A stretch of DNA of 55,799 nucleotides from Helochares maculicollis (taxonomy: Eukaryota > Arthropoda > Insecta > Coleoptera > Hydrophilidae): contig JAWQRO010000115.1 in NCBI GenBank assembly GCA_033557835.1, positions 1 through 55,799 of the forward strand. The letters are read 5' to 3'. A program made the position numbers and the translations under genes. A model generated the notes under the pieces. It did not search any database. It was not told the origin of the DNA and saw nothing but the letters and a program-made list of their open reading frames with translations. Positions 13,185 through 23,660 of the stretch are shown in pieces. Numbering within the stretch: the first letter of the stretch is position 1; each line of letters starts with the position of its first letter.

Positions 13185-13418
13185 CAATACAATGTTATAA
13201 CGACTAATGCAGTGATACAACAAATATTTGATGAACTTTTGATAGAAAGATGCTCACAGATGCACAAAAAGCAAGAAAATGGCAAGAAACTAACCGAACT
13301 TTTGAAAGTATTGATACATCCAGATCTGTTCAAAGAAGCAATATGTCAGATTTTGTGTCTAAGTGAACACTTAATACATGATCCTTTTAAGTATCAAATG
13401 AAATATTTAACGTCTTAA
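13185..13418 (+). other. open frame of 77 codons, probably not a gene
   Basis: The frame is open from just after a TAG at 13182 to a stop at about 13416-13418. It encodes a charged, helix-prone stretch containing ELLIERCSQMHKKQENGKK. It lacks an ATG near its start (the first start-type codon is GTG at 13212), and no good acceptor precedes it. It is more protein-like than most frames here and could be a relic of a mobile element or an exon. I recognise no family. Confidence 0.12.
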
Positions 13419-13509
13419 GCGTTACGTGCGCAATGATGTATCATTAATTATCTCAAAGCTGATGAAAATACTCCATCATTATCAAAATTAATATATTACA
13501 TTCTATAGT

Positions 13510-14050
13510 TTATTTGATTGTTGATTGTTTAATCTCTGCAATCTTCATTAATATAATGAAGCAAGTACTAAAAATACCAACGATGCCCCGAAAGCCGTAC
13601 AAAGTACAACAAAGGAAAATAGGTGACACAAGCGCCTCAATGGCAACAACCGCCCCTTGCAGTGTTCGCAAAGCAAATGTGTGTGTAACAAGAGATTTAC
13701 ATGTATCACCCGCCATTTTTAAATCAAACAAATCAGCTTTGCTCGGCCGTTCATTAGGTCCACTGCGGATGTACAGAGGCAATCCTTTAATGCAGCGTCG
13801 GATGAAAAAATATACTAATTAAATTGGCAATACGCCACATTCTCTTAAGCCCAATTGGCAACATGTATCAGATAATAGAGAATACTCATTAACCGTTAAT
13901 TTTGTTTGTGTTACGATAAGCCCCGGTTTAACGGCATGCCTACATTTTCACGAATAGAGCGGGCGTTAACGTCGCGACGCCAACGACCGCTGTTGGTTTA
14001 AAGCAGTGATGCGACGTGAAGAGGCGCTGTGACGCACCGTATTTCTTTGA
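13510..14050. promoter_or_regulatory. GC-richer island, possible enhancer or PRE-like element
   Basis: Both strands are open across about 13510-13820 (90 and 102 codons), without family resemblance. The sequence CCCGCCATTTTT near 13708 contains GCCAT, the core bound by Pleiohomeotic in fly Polycomb response elements. At 13921-14035 a CpG-rich stretch includes the palindrome CGTCGCGACG (13970-13979) and repeated GCGACG words. The open frames probably reflect locally raised G+C rather than coding. Confidence 0.25.
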
Positions 14051-16740
14051 AAAATATTTATGAAAATATTAGCACTGATACTATGAACAATGCAATACAA
14101 AGCACTGCTACGTATATAAATGTATAAATATTATATTAACTGGACTAAGTTATTTAATGTTAACTTTTTGAATGCACAGTATTTATAAAAATTGTAATAT
14201 TAGCATAAATTATGTGAGTGTTTCAACCATATCAATTATGTGAGTTTTCTTTTTTACATTGAATATTTAATTGAATATTAATCATTAACTCTACGTACGC
14301 TTTAAGAAACTTTTTACATTTTATATTGTTGAATAGAAAATGCTGGCGATTTTTAAAATTCTGGATATTTAATGTTCTATTTATGAGGACCATCTATGTT
14401 TCCTTGATGTATTTAATCAGTTTGTTCTGTGTTTTCTTTGAGTAGTAGGGGTACGAAGAAAAATAATTTTCTTTAAAAAGTAATAATAAAATTTGTATAT
14501 TTCCGAATTGTTGAAAAAATATTTTAGATTTTGAATCAGTTAACAGAATTTCGTATAATATTTTTTAATTAACGAAAGAATGTTTGATTTACTCGAAAAG
14601 CCTACACAAACTTCAAATATTTTAAAATATATTCTTTAGAAATAACAATTATTTTTTCAAACATCTATCAATTTTTTTAATGAGTGTCAGTTACTTCCAG
14701 TGATATGTTTTACTTGGTTGTTGAGTTTTAATCTGCTGCTTAGTTTGCGTCTAATTAAAATAATCATAAATAATGTATATAAACAAACCACTTGCTTAAG
14801 CATATTTGCTAACGCTCATATTCTCATAAGCTACAATATCACTCTGGGTTTGGTTAAAATTGAACAGGTCATAAAACGTATCATTCATAACAGCAGCACC
14901 TTATTTAAGTATGACTTATAATTGTCATCACTAGAGAAGAGGATTGCATATTTGAAACGAATCATTTTAGAGTTCATGCAATATTATAGTATACATAGTT
15001 TCTGTATTTGTTTGAAGTCAGAACACTACTTTAACATTGATTTCAGAATAGCACGATTGAAGTAAAAATATAATTCAAAGGCAAAAACTGGTTGAATGAC
15101 GAAATTCATTTCTATGGTTTATACTAAATTGCATATAAACAATTATTTAATTTTTATTTACACGTCCTCCACATTCTCCAGTTTTTAAATAACGATTTTA
15201 TTAGAGACACACTTATTTCACTTAAACTCGGCCTGACAAAAATATTATGATTGTAGCCATGCAATTCGCTCAAATACATATACAGCATACGTTCATGATA
15301 TGTTAATGTGTCACATGTGAGCAAGTATGTCCTAAGCTTGTAAGCCGAGAGCGTAAAAGCTCGCATTTTCTTATTTAAATTAGTCTGCCAAAACACAAAA
15401 CAAGGAATTTCGCCCCAACCATTGGAGATAGATAAGGGCTTACTCAAAGCTCGTTTCATATTGGCCTGTCGTTTAATTGTCAAGAAATTATAACTTTATT
15501 AACAATAATTAGTCTTTTCGATACACAAATTCATTCCTGGACAATATAACTAAAAACACAGCACCATAACGATTGCAAAGATATAGTAATAATATTAGAT
15601 GACGCTACATACTATAATGTGCCTACGAAACAAAAATAGACTATTATGTATACAGATCACACAGAGTGTTAGGAGATAAAGTCATTTCCCCCAAACAGTT
15701 CCACATAGGCATCCTTATAATATGTAACAAATTTAAACTAATTCTTGGCCTGCCTTATATTTTCCGTTTTGTAGTATAAACAAGTCTTTTGTAATGTGTA
15801 TTAATAACTTTAGTTAACGTTCATGATTAAGAGGTAATCGATAGTGTCAAGAAATGAAGATAAAACGAGTTATTCTGTCATGCGAAGTTTTAATGCTCCC
15901 TATGATGTATGAAAAGTAAGAGCTCAATATAAGGCTACTTAATGGACTTGAACATTGTTGGAAACTGTTTAGATACAGATACTTCCCACGATAGAACCAC
16001 GATTTTGGTAAATTGGCATCTCATCTATCGAGCTGAAACATTCTTACAGATGTGTTTATATACATAAAAGGTGTGATGAAAATTTTCAAAATAGCTTTAA
16101 GGCCTTTAAAGTCACGCTGCTTTTTGATGTACTAGGTACTGATAAACACTTTACAATTAAATAACGCTGTATTGTTTATGATACACTTAAAAGCCGCTAC
16201 TGGTTTATATCACAGTTGTTGGAACAACTATTCCAATGAATTACTGTTTATTTGTTTATTAATTAATTGTATAATAAGGCCATAATATTAATAGCGATAA
16301 AAACAATATTGCATACAGATATGTTTAACTACTTCCAGCTACAATTATTGAAATAAATTAACAATTCCTGCAAAGTTTCCCACGCATGATGGATTTAAGC
16401 TATTCATTTTGCAAATAATTTGTAATTTAGCCGCTCTTCCTTTCATTTCAAAACTGAAAATAGGATTCACAGGAATACACATAGGCCTGAATTTCGATGT
16501 TAGAGGCTAGTCTTACTCCATTGTATAATAAATATATTTACTTTTCTGTGTAAAATTTTCCAAAGCTACAAAACCAAAAATTAGTTTTAGGTATAAATGT
16601 CGTAATTTGGCAAAAGTAAATAACATCACTAATTTATGTTTAATGATTAAAAGAGCAAGTGAAGTATTTGAAAGTTCAATAAAAAGAATTGACATAGCCC
16701 AGTGAAAGCCGAGTAAGTGAACACATAGTAAAATATATTA
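14050..16740. other. AT-rich non-coding stretch
   Basis: Long A/T runs dominate. A 109-codon minus frame at 15154-15483 is the longest here. It has no recognisable domain and no upstream splice or promoter signal that I can see, so I treat it as chance. Confidence 0.55.
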
Positions 16741-16987
16741 CAACATGGAAAAGAAAAGTTTGAGTGATTGTGAGCAAAATCAAATCCATTTCAGTGGCCC
16801 CAGAGCAAAAAGGAATTTCCAGGCAGGCAACCCCTTTCCTTTCAGAGTAACACAAACGACTATTTGTAAAGGAGCCGATTCGAAAGTGTTACACACCCTC
16901 ACTTCTGGCTCACATATCTTCTCTCACTCCTTTCAGTTTGCTGCGTGAAATCTGAGTGCACAGCTGGGCAATTACAAAGTGGATGTA

Positions 16988-17063
16988 AAACTTTTTGCCG
17001 GAAAATCAATTTTAACGGCGTAAACCTTGTTCCGCAAAATAAATTAAAACATCTTGGCGGTGC
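16988..17063 (+). repeat. duplicated module, copy 1
   Basis: Three ordered blocks match a second copy at 23475-23553: AAACTTTTTGCCG (16988-17000), GGAAAATCAATTT (overlapping its end), and AAAATAAATTAAAACATCTT (17036-17055) followed by a GCGGT word. The spacers between blocks differ in sequence and slightly in length. Conserved blocks separated by unconserved spacers look more like shared factor-binding architecture than like a transposon copy. Confidence 0.6.
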
Positions 17064-17130
17064 GGTGGTTTTCAACATAGTTTCTGCAAGGGAGGGAAAC
17101 ACACAGCCGGGTTATTACACATCGATTTTA

Positions 17131-17170
17131 GGGGGGCCGGGGTCTGAGTTGGGGTAGTGCGGCTAAGGGG
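17131..17170 (+). other. G-run cluster
   Basis: Four runs of four to six G (17131-17136, 17139-17142, 17151-17154, 17167-17170) lie on the plus strand. The loops are 2, 8 and 12 nt, so a quadruplex is possible but not ideal. The cluster could also be a set of GC-box or GAGA/Pho-type protein sites. Confidence 0.3.
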
Positions 17171-17388
17171 AGTCCCGTCCGTCGTGGTGGTGGTACATAG
17201 GGCAGCACCGCACCGCGCGACGTCTTGCATGTGAAAAATCCGGAATTTCATATGTCGGCGGTTATGATTCCCGCTCTCTCTGCGGAGACCGAACACGGGG
17301 TAGCGGGAAACAATATTTCATCAGATTTATGTAATCGGAAAACACACATTTGGCTGTAAATCAAGCGGTCGGGTCATGTGTCACACGC

Positions 17389-17398
17389 GTCACGTGAC
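17389..17398. promoter_or_regulatory. GTCACGTGAC palindrome (M-box/CLEAR-type E-box)
   Basis: This perfect 10-bp palindrome with a CACGTG core matches the extended E-box preferred by MITF/TFE-type and some USF-type bHLH-Zip factors. It lies about 140 bp upstream of the possible first coding exon at 17530. Function is inferred from the match alone. Confidence 0.35.
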
Positions 17399-17529
17399 AG
17401 GGACCGTATTTCGCCACCAAAGCGTCGCTCTCTGGCATCACTGTGCCACTACCACCCTTTAAATCTAGGATTATCGAATTACAAACAAAATTAACACGTA
17501 ATGGCCAGTGTCCTCTACTAACCATTGCC

Positions 17530-17551
17530 ATGGGTCAGGTTACGCGAACAG
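17530..17551 (+). other. possible first coding exon (MGQVTRT...), weak
   Basis: ATG in a good context (GCCATGG) opens seven codons, MGQVTRT plus one base, then meets the strong donor GTATGT at 17552. It follows a CpG-rich island that could be a promoter. An upstream ATG at about 17501 in another frame stops quickly. No downstream exon that would continue it was recognised within the window. This may be chance. Confidence 0.15.
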
Positions 17552-20500
17552 GTATGTGTTTTTTCGGGGTGGTTGTTTTCGACCTGTTACTTTGTTATTA
17601 AAATGATTTAATGGACGAGTCGTAATGAAAATATTGCCAACGCATCGGCCATTCAATTTGTAGTTGTATTGTTGGCTGTAAAAATCATTTTATAATGCTG
17701 TGATACACATACTGACATTATTAAAGATATTAAAGTGCATTTCGTCTTATTGATATATTAAGATAAAACCGCGCTAATGCTACTTCAGACACAAAGCCAT
17801 GTAATATGATAAAAACTAATATTGAGCAATTTAAGGTCTTTTTATGCTTAGTTTTAATACTCTGTGGTTGCGTTTGTGGTACGTTTAAATTGTTATGTGT
17901 AAGTTGAAGATTATATATTTTTCAATAAGTCACTTTTGCTTGCGCAATCTATTTCTGTTTGCTAGAAAATTTGTTTATTTGCATATGAATTACTTCAGCA
18001 TTTAATGTAAAATCTAGAACAAGCAAATGTCAAGCTGTAGTTAACAATTGGAATGAATGTTTCAATTTGATGCAAAGAACGATAAGGTTTTCATAATAGG
18101 ATAATGTGTTAGCGAAACTTGAAATAGCTCATATGGACCGCTGTTAATGTGATATTGGCTGATATTTCAGGTAATACTATCTACTTATTCATATCAACGC
18201 AATTAAAAACTTTCGTTTTAAGATAAATGTCAAGCAATATTAAGCGACGGTAACTCTGAATAAGTCACCTGAATGCCTCCAAGAAAAAATATATCACAAA
18301 CGGATTTATTTTTAAAGTTATTGAAATATTACATTCTTTAATCGATCTGTGATTACGACTTTTTATTTTTTACTTGGGTAACTTTCAACTACTATCCAAA
18401 ATAAAAACGATAATAAAAAGAGCAATGTCTGGATAATACGGCGGGTGTGTTAAGCAGCATAGCTCCAATAATCAACTGCAACCTATACCGATAGCTTGTA
18501 TTTAATTCATCATTTTATAGCAGCTCATACTACACAGATACAACCAGATACAAAAAATGGTTTTCAACTAATAAATATTCGTCTTTGGTGTTGATTTTGA
18601 AGTGGACAGCACTAATTAACTGCGAAAATCGTAGTATCAATTTACCTTAAAGTTATTGTAAAACCTCCATCTCTCATCTCCAGGTAAAATTCATTTTAAA
18701 AAATGCCTTTTGATTTTGCCCTGACTAACCTGACATGATTGAATATTTCAACAAAATACATGGCATAATTTCAAAATAAAATTTAAGATTTGTAGATTAA
18801 TAACTGCGAACGTACTAGTTTTGTTTCATTAATCATTAACAGTTTGTCATTTATTTTTTCATACACAAAAAATTCCGAGTGTTGAGGTTTTTTATATTTA
18901 TTTTGTTAATTGTAACTACTATAAGTATTACAGGATATTATTGAATCCGATTCTCTGATAGATTTTTCAATACTATAGATTCACAGGCCAAAAATACAAA
19001 CGGTTCGTAGCCAAACACTCTGAAACAAATCACGACAATGAAATTTCCATACTAGATTTATATTAACTGTTTTTGTTTAACAATTTAACAGTGGAGAAGT
19101 GACGAGCTCATGTTATATAATGCGGTAGTTTTACCGTATGTGTAAACGAATAAAGTTCCCAGTTTTATGTTGTATTCCAATATGAGCGCCAGGGAGGCGG
19201 TAATTTACTTTTGCGTTCAAAGTATATCCGTGCAAAATCATGTTACAAAAGCTTGCAACACCGCATCGCACCGACTCAAAGGCATACTTGTCTGATTTGT
19301 TTTTAATCATATAACTACTTTTCTCTACTGTTGTTGTTAACAGAATAGATATTTCTAACTATAAAGCAAGTGATCGGGTCTTCTAACAAACATGCCGCAT
19401 ACAGAATTGGATGCAGTGTGGAAAAACTTCAAAACAAGGTCGACCAGCGACATTAAAAATGTTTATTGCATGAAAAAAGTTAATAAATATTGCGATGTAA
19501 TAATGTCTTAGGTACTCAGGACCAGTTCTGCTTGAATGCGAAGAAATGCAATTTTTACAATCATTAATAAATAACTACTAGCGTTTTATTGCAATTATAA
19601 ATTTTAGTTGGACATAGGTAATAATATATAGTTTGTGGAATAACACTGGAAAAAAGTTCCGTTAAAGAACAGCGAAGTATTAACTTTTCAATGGTATTGT
19701 TTTATTTAGTTTTAACCGAGAAATGTAGCCCTAAAAAGTAAAAAGCAAGAGTCCAGTAAACAAATTACTGTTGTTAGACAAAGTACATGAAGTAAGAAAA
19801 TGGCTCACGTCAACACCGGAGATTCCAACTGGCTGCATTACATTAATGGACTTGGAAGCCGCGCATCCATTATTTATTTACAACTTTGTGAGTTGAATAT
19901 CATAATTTAAAGTCGGTTTTATAATATAACGTATGTTTTATAGTTTAATGTATTTATTCGTCAGCACAACATAAGCAACTGAGAACCGTCACTTCGTAGT
20001 GCTAAATTGTTTGTTGTGACTTCACACAGAAATCTATTTTTACCCAAGCAGAACAGCAGCAGCATTAATAGTTAAATCTATATAAAACATTTCATGAGAA
20101 TGAATGGGTGCAGCTGACAATGCAAACCGCGACCGTACGATATACGAAACCGTAGGAGGCTAAAACAACTACTTAAGAGATCAATTTAATACACCCACTC
20201 ATTACTCCATGTGTATTTGATAAGTTCATACATGTGAGTCAATTTTAGAATACATGTTGATATAAGTTGATTCAAATGTGTATTTAGAAACTTGCGACAT
20301 TATTTCGAAATATGATTTATTCATGATATAAATAACAGTAGTCTTTTGGACCTTACCGAGATAGAGCTATAATATTTAGCAAACAATTTATCATGCAATA
20401 GTTGAACCAACAACTATACGATGGTTTCTAAGTGTATTTGTCTAGTTGATATAAGTTCGCGATAATGAAAAATTGTCGAAAGCATTTGGCTATCAAAGAA

Positions 20501-22330
20501 TGTAAATATGGCTGCAGTCTTGGAAATTGACCGCATATATAAGACATCTTAAAACCTCGATGACATTCTCTGCCAGGTGTGTTGTTAATCTGTTGATGTC
20601 CCTAAAAATAAATTTGAAATTTTTGTACCTAATGAAGTATCCTAGAAAATTATTCTTTCTCGCCATTAAGAGTCAAAAAGAAACAAAAAGTAGTGGCCTC
20701 TAATCAACATTTTCTCAAATATAGCCAGAAACTAGCTACTACACATATTTTCAGAATAGAAACCTATTGATTTCAGTTGTTTCTTTACTCGATAGTATAC
20801 ATTTTGATAGACTAGTTGACCTATCAGTTCTCAAAAGGTAATATTTCTTGTACTTTGATTAACATTTGATAGTTCTTCATTTTCTTATGGCTGCTAGTCC
20901 TTGGTTTGCGGCTGTAATGACAATTTTAATTTTAAACACCATTGCTGCTTCTCGTATAAAATTTTTCTTCGACAGTTCTAAATTTTATTGGTTTGCTTTT
21001 TCTTTATGCTCATGTTTTTGTAAACAATTAACAGCGAAGTCCTAAATTTAAAAGTCATTCTTTAATTTTACCAAAGCAGTTTTTGCTACTTATACTTTAT
21101 AAACGAATACATTAATTAAGCTTTTTTAATGTTAATATTATGTTGAAAGTCTATAATAAATATCGTTGTCCAAAATTAGATCATCTAAATTAATTTATGA
21201 GTTTCTATTTTCTACTAAACCTGCAGTTTTTCCACTATAGATCCCTTTAAAGAAAATAAAAAATTAAAATATAATTTTTATACGGACATTTAGCCCGAAC
21301 ATCACATCTTGAGTTTCTATTAGTATTGTAAATCCAAGATTTCTATCACTGTATATATCTAATTGCTGGTTTTGGTCATTTTAACAGGTTATAAATGTGA
21401 TATAATTGGATCAGGTCTTAACTTAATGGTTTCACTAAGAGTTAAATTCTATTATAGTGCTTTACTGTACGTTTTTGGGCTCTCCATGCGGCATGCCTGT
21501 TTTTGTAGTTGTACTGTACCACCTTGAAAAAGTTATTTTACATAGTATATCCACCTCTTTACATTCAGCGTGGGACTTAAGTTGTTATTATCAATTTATA
21601 AGCCTTCATTTTTGCTATTTTTTTAAGTGTCACGAAATAAACTTTAACTAACTAATACAAACTTCACCGAAAATTATTTTACAATGTACACAAAATTTGT
21701 TGTGTATGATTCTATGGCTTTTTCGTTTCAGGTAAAATATCCATTGTGATAATTATAATATGTACTATATATACTAGCTTAATAGATGATTAAAATTTTA
21801 TCCTGATTCAATAGTGTTTAGATATGTTTTCCATTTTGTACCGTCTTACATCAATAGTATAATTTTATTAGCTATTTTTAAACTTATTTTATAGAAAATA
21901 TGAGAAGCACATTTGAGTAACAGAAAATAGTTTTGTGACCGATACGTTTCATTTTATCTCAATAATATTTTGTTTTATTTAAAGAGTTTTACACAAGAAT
22001 TATTTTTAAGTGCTTCCTTTTTGATCACGTTTACTAACAGTTTTCTCTAAATACGTTGGACGAGCAGATACACCATTTCCAAAAAGAAATTAAAATAGAA
22101 TAAGGACTGCTTAAAACATGAATATCTGTCAACATTTTAGGCACGAATTTATCAGGATAAGAAAATATAAATAACATCATTAATTTTAGACGACCGCTGC
22201 TTTTAGTTAAATACTTTGTAATGCTCTTGTTGTGCATAAAACTAAAATTTAGTAATTAGTAAAAAATACTAAGATTACAGTTATGGATGTATGTATGTTG
22301 TTGCTTACCACGGCGCCGTCAGACATAAAA
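17552..22330. other. AT-rich non-coding stretch
   Basis: Nearly five kilobases hold no recognisable gene, RNA or mobile element. Two CAG|GTAAAA sequences with pyrimidine-rich leaders occur on plus (near 18683 and 21731). Their donor halves are sub-optimal. Confidence 0.55.
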
Positions 22331-22335
22331 CATAC

Positions 22336-22388
22336 CATCTACTTTAACGCCATTCTCGAAAGCAACAGAATGTGGCAAAATGTATTTG
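22336..22388 (-). other. possible 53-nt internal exon, unrecognised
   Basis: On the minus strand, GATATTTCAG (acceptor, CAG at 22391-22389) precedes 53 nt open in one frame that contains KYILPHSVAFENGVKVD. It ends in G followed by the donor GTATGT (22335-22330). If the donor is not used, the same frame reads on to a TGA a few codons later. The segment has a CG-richer, less repetitive wording than its AT-rich flanks. Eighteen open codons are not significant alone, so this is only a candidate. Confidence 0.2.
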
Positions 22389-22449
22389 CTGAAATATCAA
22401 TAATGCATTTTAATACTTGAACATTTATGTTATATGCAAGTCCAGGAAC

Positions 22450-23660
22450 ACATCACCAATTTCTGAAAACACCAATGCAGCGTACGGCGTTCCATCTGTC
22501 AACCATTAAATGGTTGCATTCTATTATCAACCCAATATCGATTTTAATCCCCCAGCAAAATTAGTTCCATTTTAATACTCCTTCTGCTTTCTTCGCTGAC
22601 AAAAGGAGCTTATCACTCTTGATTTTTTCTCAGTCTAGACCGAAGTTTTTGATTAAATACATCGAGTAATTCCACTCAGCCAGAGACGTCGAACTGAATA
22701 CTCTTCAAACAGACACATTACCATTAGGAAAAATAAACTATTCCGAAAAGAAACAAAGTTAGCAGGAGTCTAGAGAGCGAATGGCTTCGTTTTTGTTGAT
22801 ATGATTGATTGGTATAAATTCGTTCTAGCTCCAGCAGCTCGGGTTGTGTAACTAGCGCCAGCAGCACAATCGCTCAGCCATTACACTCATTAATAATTTG
22901 CACACCCTTTCAGGCCGGCGCTATTAACCTAATGAAATTATTTATTCCGTTTCGTGCTAACTGGACAAGCTTGTTAGGAAACGTCGATATTAACAAACAA
23001 TTTTTTTTACAATTAATTGCATTATTTATCATTGACATCACCAAGCTGAATTTGCACAATAAAAGAAATCGCAGCGTTCACGTTCGTTGTTAATTTGCTT
23101 GAGTATTTTTGCCCTTTTTTCGTCCGGCCTCGAGGCTAAATCCCTTTTCTCACGAAATCGAAAAAGCACGAGCCTTCGTGAACAACCCAGGAGAAACACA
23201 TTAAACACTTATATGAATTCGCTTCCGGTTTGAAGATGAAGTTTAACAACTCTCTAAACTTATTACGAATTTATGGATTTTCCATACCTGCCGCGCTCTG
23301 CACTTTTCCCTTGATAGTTCAATGTATATGTAATCTCTAACAACGGAAAAATTCGCGTTTCGTATTACATACGTTACGCTTCCGGAACAACACGGCAAAG
23401 TTAAGTACATATTAGCAGCAAGAACAACTTTCTTCACACAACGCCAGCCATTCGCGCGAAGCTCCGCGCCGACGAAACTTTTTGCCGAACGGAAAATCAA
23501 TTTCGCCAACATGTAGTGAGCTCAACAAAATAAATTAAAACATCTTCGCGGTTGTTTCGCGGATAGTTGCTACTGGCAGGAATACGCAAGAGAATTAGTG
23601 GGAATTTAAATTAAAGTGGTAAATTCGTAAGTAACGTGAAGGATAATTTTAAAATTGCTG
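22450..23660. promoter_or_regulatory. putative enhancer cluster
   Basis: This long, less AT-rich region is dense in developmental factor words. They include a perfect 15-bp inverted repeat AACCATTAAATGGTT (22501-22515), TAATCC (22545-22550, Otd/Bicoid type), TGATTGAT (22802-22809, Exd/Pbx type), AACAAACAATT (Sox type, about 22993), CAATTAATTG and CAATAAAA. Its right part carries copy 2 of the module shared with 17.0 kb. An 89-codon minus frame (23243-23512) crosses it and resembles nothing I know. I read the region as regulatory. Confidence 0.35.
23475..23553 (+). repeat. duplicated module, copy 2
   Basis: AAACTTTTTGCCG (23475-23487), GGAAAATCAATTT (23491-23503) and AAAATAAATTAAAACATCTT (23527-23546) followed by a GCGGT word occur in the same order as in copy 1 at 16988-17063. 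The distance between the first and last blocks differs by 4 bp. Confidence 0.6.

Larger units (their letters stand above)
16745..17520. promoter_or_regulatory. CpG/GC-rich island, candidate promoter or enhancer
   Basis: This is one of the most GC-rich blocks of the window. It contains pyrimidine tracts ending in CAG on plus (about 16919-16938) and on minus (TTTCCCTCCCTTGCAG, about 17103-17088), G-runs at 17131-17170, several CG-dense words and a perfect GTCACGTGAC palindrome at 17389-17398. It also holds one copy of a module repeated at 23.5 kb. Open frames of 67-74 codons on both strands overlap one another and look like shadows of high G+C. A promoter reading fits the small candidate first exon just downstream. 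Confidence 0.35.

Noticed and set aside
13185..13418. Charged 77-codon plus frame considered as a small gene.
   Set aside because: No ATG near the start, no acceptor, no downstream processing signal and no family match; kept only as a low-confidence note.
15154..15483. 109-codon minus-strand open frame as a gene.
   Set aside because: No domain, no splice or promoter signals, AT-rich codon choice; one such frame is expected in this much sequence.
17131..17170. G-run cluster as a definite G-quadruplex.
   Set aside because: Loops of 8 and 12 nt make it a marginal candidate, so it is recorded only as a G-run cluster.
18683..21735. Plus-strand CAG|GTAAAA sequences near 18683 and 21731 as recursive splice sites.
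   Set aside because: The donor half GTAAAA is weak, unlike the GTRAG donors of the minus-strand candidates.
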